This document shows, one piece after another, positions 58,650 to 64,000 of a stretch of 64,000 bases of DNA; the stretch's first letter is position 1, and each line of letters opens with the position of its first letter. Source of the DNA: Ashinkailepas kermadecensis (Eukaryota > Arthropoda > Thecostraca > Neolepadidae); contig JAOTOM010005156.1 in assembly GCA_034440615.1 (NCBI GenBank), forward strand, positions 491,001 through 555,000, given 5' to 3'. Made by a program: the position numbers and the translations under genes. The notes under the pieces are model-generated. The model was not told where the DNA came from. It did no database searches and saw only the letters and a list, made by a program, of their open reading frames with translations.

Positions 58650-60480
58650 ATAATCAGGTATCTATAAGAGACGTAGAACAGAGATTGGGAGGAGGCCCCC
58701 AGGACGAAAAGGAGGTCCCATGACGAAAATGAGGCCCCATGACGAAAAGAAGGTCCCAAGACGTAGAACAGAGATTGGGAGGAGGCCCCCCAGGACGAAA
58801 AGGAGGCCCCCGGGACGAAAAGGAGGCCCAGGACGAAAAGGAGGCCCCAAGACGTAGAACAGAGATTGGGAGGGCCCCCAGGACGAAAAGGAGGCCTCCA
58901 GGACGAAAACGAGACCCCCAGAACGAAAAGAATACACCCAAGGACGAAAAGGAGGCCCCCAAGACGTAGAACAGAGATTGGGATGAGGTCCCCAGGACGA
59001 AAAGGAGGCCCCCAGGACGAAAAGGAGGCCCCCAGGATGAAAAGGAGGCCCCTAAGACGTAGAACAGAGATTGGGAGGTGGCCCCCCATGACGAAAAGGA
59101 GGACCCCAGGACGAAAAGGAGGACCCCAGGACGAAAAGGAGGCCCCAAGGACGAAAAGGAGGCCCCCAGGACGAAAAGGAGACCCCTAAGACGTAGAACA
59201 GAGATTGTGAGGTGGCCCCCAGGACGAAAGGGAGGCCCCCAGGACGAAAAGGATGCCCCCAGGACGCAAATGAGGCCCCCAAGACGTAGAACAGAGATTG
59301 GGAGGAGGCCCCCAGGAATAAAGGAGGCCCCCAGGACTAAAAGGAGGCCCCCAGAACGAATAGGATGCACCCAAGGACGAAAAGGAGGCCCCACGACGTA
59401 GAACAGAGATTGGGAGGAGGCCCCCAGGACGAAAAGGAGGCCCCCCGGGACGAAAAGGAGGCCCCAGGACGAAAAGGAGGCCCCAAGACGTAGAACAGAG
59501 ATCGGGAGGGGGCCCCCAGGACGAAAAGGAGGCCCCCAGGACGAAAAGGAGACCCCAGAACGAAAAGGATACACCCAAGGACGAAAAGGAGGCCCCCAAG
59601 ACGTAGAACAGAGATTGGGATGAGGTCCCCAGGACGAAAAGGAGGCCCCCAGGACGAAAAGGAGGCCCCCAGGATGAAAAGGAGGCCCCTAAGACGTAGA
59701 ACAGAGATTGGGAGGTGGCCCCCATGACGAAAAGGAGGCCCCCAGGACGAAAAGGATGCCCCCAGGACGCAAATGAGACCCCCAAGACGTAGAACAGAGA
59801 TTGGGAGGAGGCCCCCAGGAATAAAAGGAGGCCCCCAGGACTAAAAGGAGGCCCCCAGAACGAATAGGATGCACCCAAGGACGAAAAGGAGGCCCCACGA
59901 CGTAGAGCAGAGATTGGGAGGAGGCCCCCAGGACGAAAGACGCAGTCGATGCGCCCCCAAACTCCAACAACCAACCAACCAACCCCAGGACGAAAAGGAT
60001 GCACCAAAGGACGGAAAGGATGCCCCCAAGACGTAGAACAGAGATTGGGATGAGGCCCCCAGGACGAAAAGGATGCCCTAAGACGTATAACAGAGATTGT
60101 GAGGTGGCCCCCAGGACGAAAAGGAGGCCCCCAGGACGAAAAGGAGGACCCAGAACGAAAGGACCCCCAAGACGTAGAACAGAGATTGGGAGGAGGCCCC
60201 AGGACTAAAAGGGGCCCAGGACGAAAAGGAGGCCCCCAGAACGAAAAGGATGCGCACAAGGACGAAAAGGAGGCCTCTTGGACGTAGAACAGAGATTGAA
60301 AGGTAGCCCCCAGGACGAAAAGGAGGCCTCTTGGACGTAGAACAGAGATTGGAAGGTAGCCCCCGGGACGAAAAGGAGGCCCCAGGACGAAAAGGAGACC
60401 CCAGCACGAAAAGGAGGCCCTCAGGACTGAAAGGATGCCACCGAGACGGACAAGAAGCCACCCAGGTTAGACGAAAAAGC
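58650..60480. repeat. 20-bp minisatellite GGAGGCCCCCAGGACGAAAA with higher-order structure
   Basis: 20-bp units are punctuated by GACGTAGAACAGAGATTGGG about every 85-135 bp, at least 17 times. Larger blocks are themselves duplicated: the run at about 59300-59400 recurs at about 59805-59900. Confidence 0.95.
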
Positions 60481-63400
60481 TTCCGATGGGTGGCAGGATA
60501 TTCTTAAGTTGGAAAACGAGGCCCCCAAGACGGAAGATGATGCCCCTGCAATATAAAATTAAGACCTGATAGGTGATATTTCTCCGGACGCAATAGGGGT
60601 CCCAAGACGGGTAAGAAGGTCTCCGCAGGAATGAGAGAAGGTCACCGAGACCAGCCAGATGAGGCCCATATTTTGGAAGAGGAGGAACCTGGAAGAGAAG
60701 ATCTAGGACTAGGACGCAAAAGCACCCTGCTAAGAGGGTAATGAGGCTCCAAACACAGATAAGGAGGCCCCTAATTTGAAAAAGGAGTCACCTAGGAGAG
60801 GGTAGGAGTCCCCAGAAATCAAGAGAGTGTCAAAAATGGCACGGAGGCAACCAGGAATGCAAAGGAGGCCCCAACACCGGAAAGGAGGCTCCAGAATATG
60901 AGAGGAGGCCCTTAGACGGAAAAGGAAGCCATTGGATATGAGATGAGGTTTCGGGGACCCAAAAGCAGGCCCCAAACGGGTGAGGATCCACAGAGATAGA
61001 AAAGGATGATCCAGAGACGTGGCAGGAGGCACCTAATTCGGAAGAGAACGACACAAGATTGGAAATGGGCCTCCTCGTTCCATGATGAACGAGGAGGCCC
61101 CTAAAATAGGAGAGAAAGGCCATTGGATAAGAGAGATGGCTCCCAGGCGGAAAAGAAGGCTCGAAGACGGCTAAGAAGGTCCACGGGAAATAACAAGGCC
61201 ACTAAGATAGGAAAGGTTGCCAGTAATTTGGCAGAGGAGGCGCCTGGGAGAGAAGAGGAGTCCACGAGGAGATAAGAGACCAACCCTAAGATGGGTAAAG
61301 ATCGAATCCAGAGCGCAGAGCAGGAGAACGCACAGCAGGAGGCCCCCAAGACGTGAGAGGAGGCCCATAATTTGAAGAAAAAAAAGAAGGCCTCTAGAAG
61401 AAACATGAGGTACCTGCCGGACTCGGGAGGAGTCCCTCAAGAAGGAGTAGGTCTCCAGGACCAAATGAGGCCCCGAAGACCGGAAAGAGTTCCCAGGAAA
61501 TGAGAGGAGGCCCTTAAGATGGGAGTGGTAGCAGGTATGGAAGGAGGTGAGGTTTCCAAAATTGAAGATCCCTCAAGACGGGTAAGGTTTTTCCAGGATA
61601 AAGGAGGAGCCACACGAGGCGTGGCAGGAGGCCCCTAATTTGGCAGAGAATGCCCCTCGAAGGTGAGAGGAAGCCCCATGCCACGTTAAAGGGGCCCCAG
61701 AATGCAAGAGGAGGCCCTCCAAGACGGGAGAGGAGGACCATTGAATATGAAGGAGGGTAGGACACACAAGGAGACATCGAAAACCGGTAAAAAGGATCTA
61801 GGAAATGAGACAAGACCCTTAAGACGCGACAGGAGGCTTATAATTTGCAAGAAGAAACCCCTAAGAAATAGTAAGAGTCGTGTCTGGATATTTTAAAATC
61901 ACGATATGGACCCCAAAAGATCCGGCCGGGGCCCCCGCAAATTACGCTGAGCCTGGGGTACCAAAAATTAACGCCCGGACCACGAAAATCATGCCAGGGG
62001 CACGACAGGTCGTACCGTGCCCCAACAGTCTCATTGGGACCAAAACAAATGAAGCCGGAGCAACGAAAACCAATCCGGACATGGATAATCACTCTGGGGG
62101 CCCAACAATGACGCCAAAAGCCTCCAAAACGCATTGGACCCCCAAAAAGTGTCGAGGGCGCTACAGCTCGCGCTAGGGATCCAAGAAAATGACGTCGGGG
62201 CCCAAAAGATCACATTGGACTAAAAAAAAGTCGCGTCGCAGCCCTTGAAAATCACACTGGAGGCCCAGAAGGTCGCGCCGGGGCCCCAAAAGTTGCAGCT
62301 GCCCTAAAAATCAATCTTAACCGGAATGTCACTCTGGGACAAAAAAAAACTCCTTCAGTGGCCGCAGTGCTATATCAAAGGGTCAAATGCCCCCTCCATC
62401 CTGAGAGGGATAAGCTCCCAAGAATCGTGTCGGGGCCTCAAAAATCGCGCTGGGGCCACCAAAATTCGCGTCGGTCCACCAGAATTCGCGTATGGGTCTC
62501 CAAATAAATACGGCTAGCCCCGGGAAACTCGCTCCGAGGCCCGAAAAATTGCGACAGGAACCGCCAAAATCGCGTTGGGGCCACAGCCAAATACAACGCG
62601 TCGCACAAACTCGAACCGGGCCCCCCAAATATCGCGCTCGGGACCCACAATTCCCATCGGTAGTCCCATCGAGGCTCTAAAAAATTGCCGTCTAGGGCCA
62701 CACGTAAGCACAGTGTGACCACAAACACCGGATCGGTATCCGAAAAAAATCAAGCTGGAGCCCTCCAAAATAAGGATGGATTCCAACAACTAAATGCCCA
62801 GGTAAAAAAAAATTGCTCTGGAGCACCGAACATATTATCACATGCCTTCACAAATTGCGTACGGCACCGAAAAACAAACCGGATCTCGAACAATCGAGGT
62901 GGGATACAAAAACATGGCGCGAAGGATTCGAGAAATCAGGCCGGGATGCGGACTTTAAAAAATATCAGAAAAATTTCACAAAATCGTATTGAGCCAAGAA
63001 AACTGGGGTTGGGTCTCCGGAACCACGCGACTGGGCGCGATAAGCCGCTCTGGGACCTAGAAACATCGTACCGAAGCCCCAAAATTGTACTTGGGCCCCA
63101 CAAGTGTGCGTCAGAAGCCCAAAATAAACACATTGGGACCCTAAGAGCACAGCGGGGGCAGAAAATACAACTGGCCCTCCAAAGCGCACAGTCTCACAAA
63201 AACAACAGGGCCTTAACACATGCGTTGCAGCCATAAATATATATACCGGGAGGTATAAAAAATACACCGGAAGCTCTCAAGGCACACAGGGGTCATGCTA
63301 ACGCACAATAGCCTGAAAAGGTGGCTGGGGCCGCAAAAGGCAACATGGTTCCAAAACAAACAAAAAGACCGGGCGCTAAATAAACACATCGGGATCTTCG

Positions 63401-63500
63401 AAAACGCCCCGACACGTCAAAAAAATCCTCGGTGCACAAAAATGCAACAAACCCTAAAACGAGCAGGGGGTTCGAAAGTGCTTTAGGCCCCTAACAAAAA
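60480..63500. repeat. Decayed continuation of the minisatellite
   Basis: Units drift from AGGAGGCCCC(T/C)AA-type (60480-61860) to about 30-bp GGGGCC(A/C)CCAAAAT(C/T)GCG-type (61900-63480). The second half resembles the 10540-11010 repeat. Open frames are incidental. Confidence 0.75.
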
Positions 63501-63761
63501 TGGATTGGAGCCACAATGCACAATCATAGACCAAGAAAGACGCAACGGGTCCACAAAAGAACGCTGAGGCTTGGCCTCGGTTCGGTATCCAATCTGGGAG
63601 GATAGCAGCAAAGATATGAAGTGCATCAAAGCTCAGCGGAAACCGCATTTCATAACTACCAGAAAATGTGAGAAGTAGGAAACTAATGATCGAATTTAAT
63701 CAATCGACTTTTCGCAGCATTTCATATCTTTGCATTTCGTGGCGACGCCACTGGGTGCACG

Positions 63762-64000
63762 CTGGTAGCTCACACCCAAAATAGTTCTCGCGACTCAATT
63801 CACGAAGGCGAAAATCTTACCCCGATACATGGTCGTTAAGGTGTTCGTAATGTTTTTGTTCTCAGCATGCAAGATGATTAATGCAAAATGCGCCGTGAAA
63901 TTCGCGAGTGTCTTCACCGTGTGATAGGGATTAAAAGATAAGTAGCACTCAAACGGCCACCGTCTTACCAATATAACATAGAAATCGTTCTTGCGCCCCG
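63762..64000. other. Right flank, nothing recognised
   Basis: The host sequence resumes after the element. No feature was identified in the final 239 bases. Confidence 0.4.

Larger units (their letters stand above)
58445..63761. mobile_element. hAT-like DNA element packed with minisatellites (body 58453-63753)
   Basis: Left terminus CAAGGGCGTCGCCAC (58453). Right terminus, read on the minus strand, CAGTGGCGTCGCCAC (ending 63753). Perfect 8-bp target duplication GGTGCACG at 58445-58452 and 63754-63761. The CAGTGGCG-type end and 8-bp duplication are hAT hallmarks. The body (about 5.3 kb) has no transposase. It starts with a GC-rich subterminal region (58467-58540) and is otherwise tandem repeats. 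Confidence 0.88.

Noticed and set aside
58654..60259. Long minus-strand frames with repeated SSWGPPFRPGG
   Set aside because: Translation of the 20-bp minisatellite inside a hAT-like element.

Overview
This window reads as eukaryotic, most likely arthropod, genomic DNA. The reasons are spliced genes with GT-AG introns, decayed CR1/jockey-type non-LTR retrotransposons, tRNA-derived SINE heads, hAT-like elements and scattered GGTTAGGTTAGG tracts. A crustacean is plausible but unproven. There is no bacterial operon, CRISPR array or rRNA. Most long open frames are artefacts of tandem repeats whose unit length is a multiple of three.

The backbone is a direct tandem segmental duplication. Copy A spans about 3611-36687 and copy B about 36688-54255. 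Each copy carries one plus-strand gene assembled here from four coding exons: A at 23859-24011, 26273-26377, 31714-31886 and 35078-35285; B at 49321-49473, 50188-50298, 50643-50815 and 52505-52703. Phases agree (0, 0, 2), every junction is GT-AG, and the copies differ in length only by in-frame indels. Each predicts a secreted protein of about 211-212 residues: signal peptide, short Gly/Ala hydrophobic stretch, Tyr/Gly-rich linker, polybasic RRRRRS site, then a four-cysteine C-terminal domain. A matching TATA/initiator and candidate 72-nt first exon with a GTGAGT donor lie 9-11 kb upstream in both copies.

The locus is saturated with minisatellites. Three overlap gene signals: a 68-bp array repeating splice acceptor, start codon and first codons of exon 1; a 73-bp array in copy B repeating the exon 1 3' end with its donor; and an array repeating the last codons and stop of exon 4. 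Other arrays in the long first intron differ strongly in copy number between A and B.

Copy A is about twice as long, largely because of sequence absent from B: a 1,025-bp 5'-truncated CR1-like element with perfect 40-bp target duplications, a jockey-like relic in intron 1, a 4,984-bp hAT-like element in intron 2 that itself holds a 1.1-kb palindrome, and an antisense CR1-like fragment in intron 3.

From 54.25 kb to the end there is no gene: a 36-bp array, two strong hairpins, a 24-bp array, a tRNA-like head, and a 5.3-kb hAT-like element (58453-63753) with 8-bp target duplications, filled with minisatellites.
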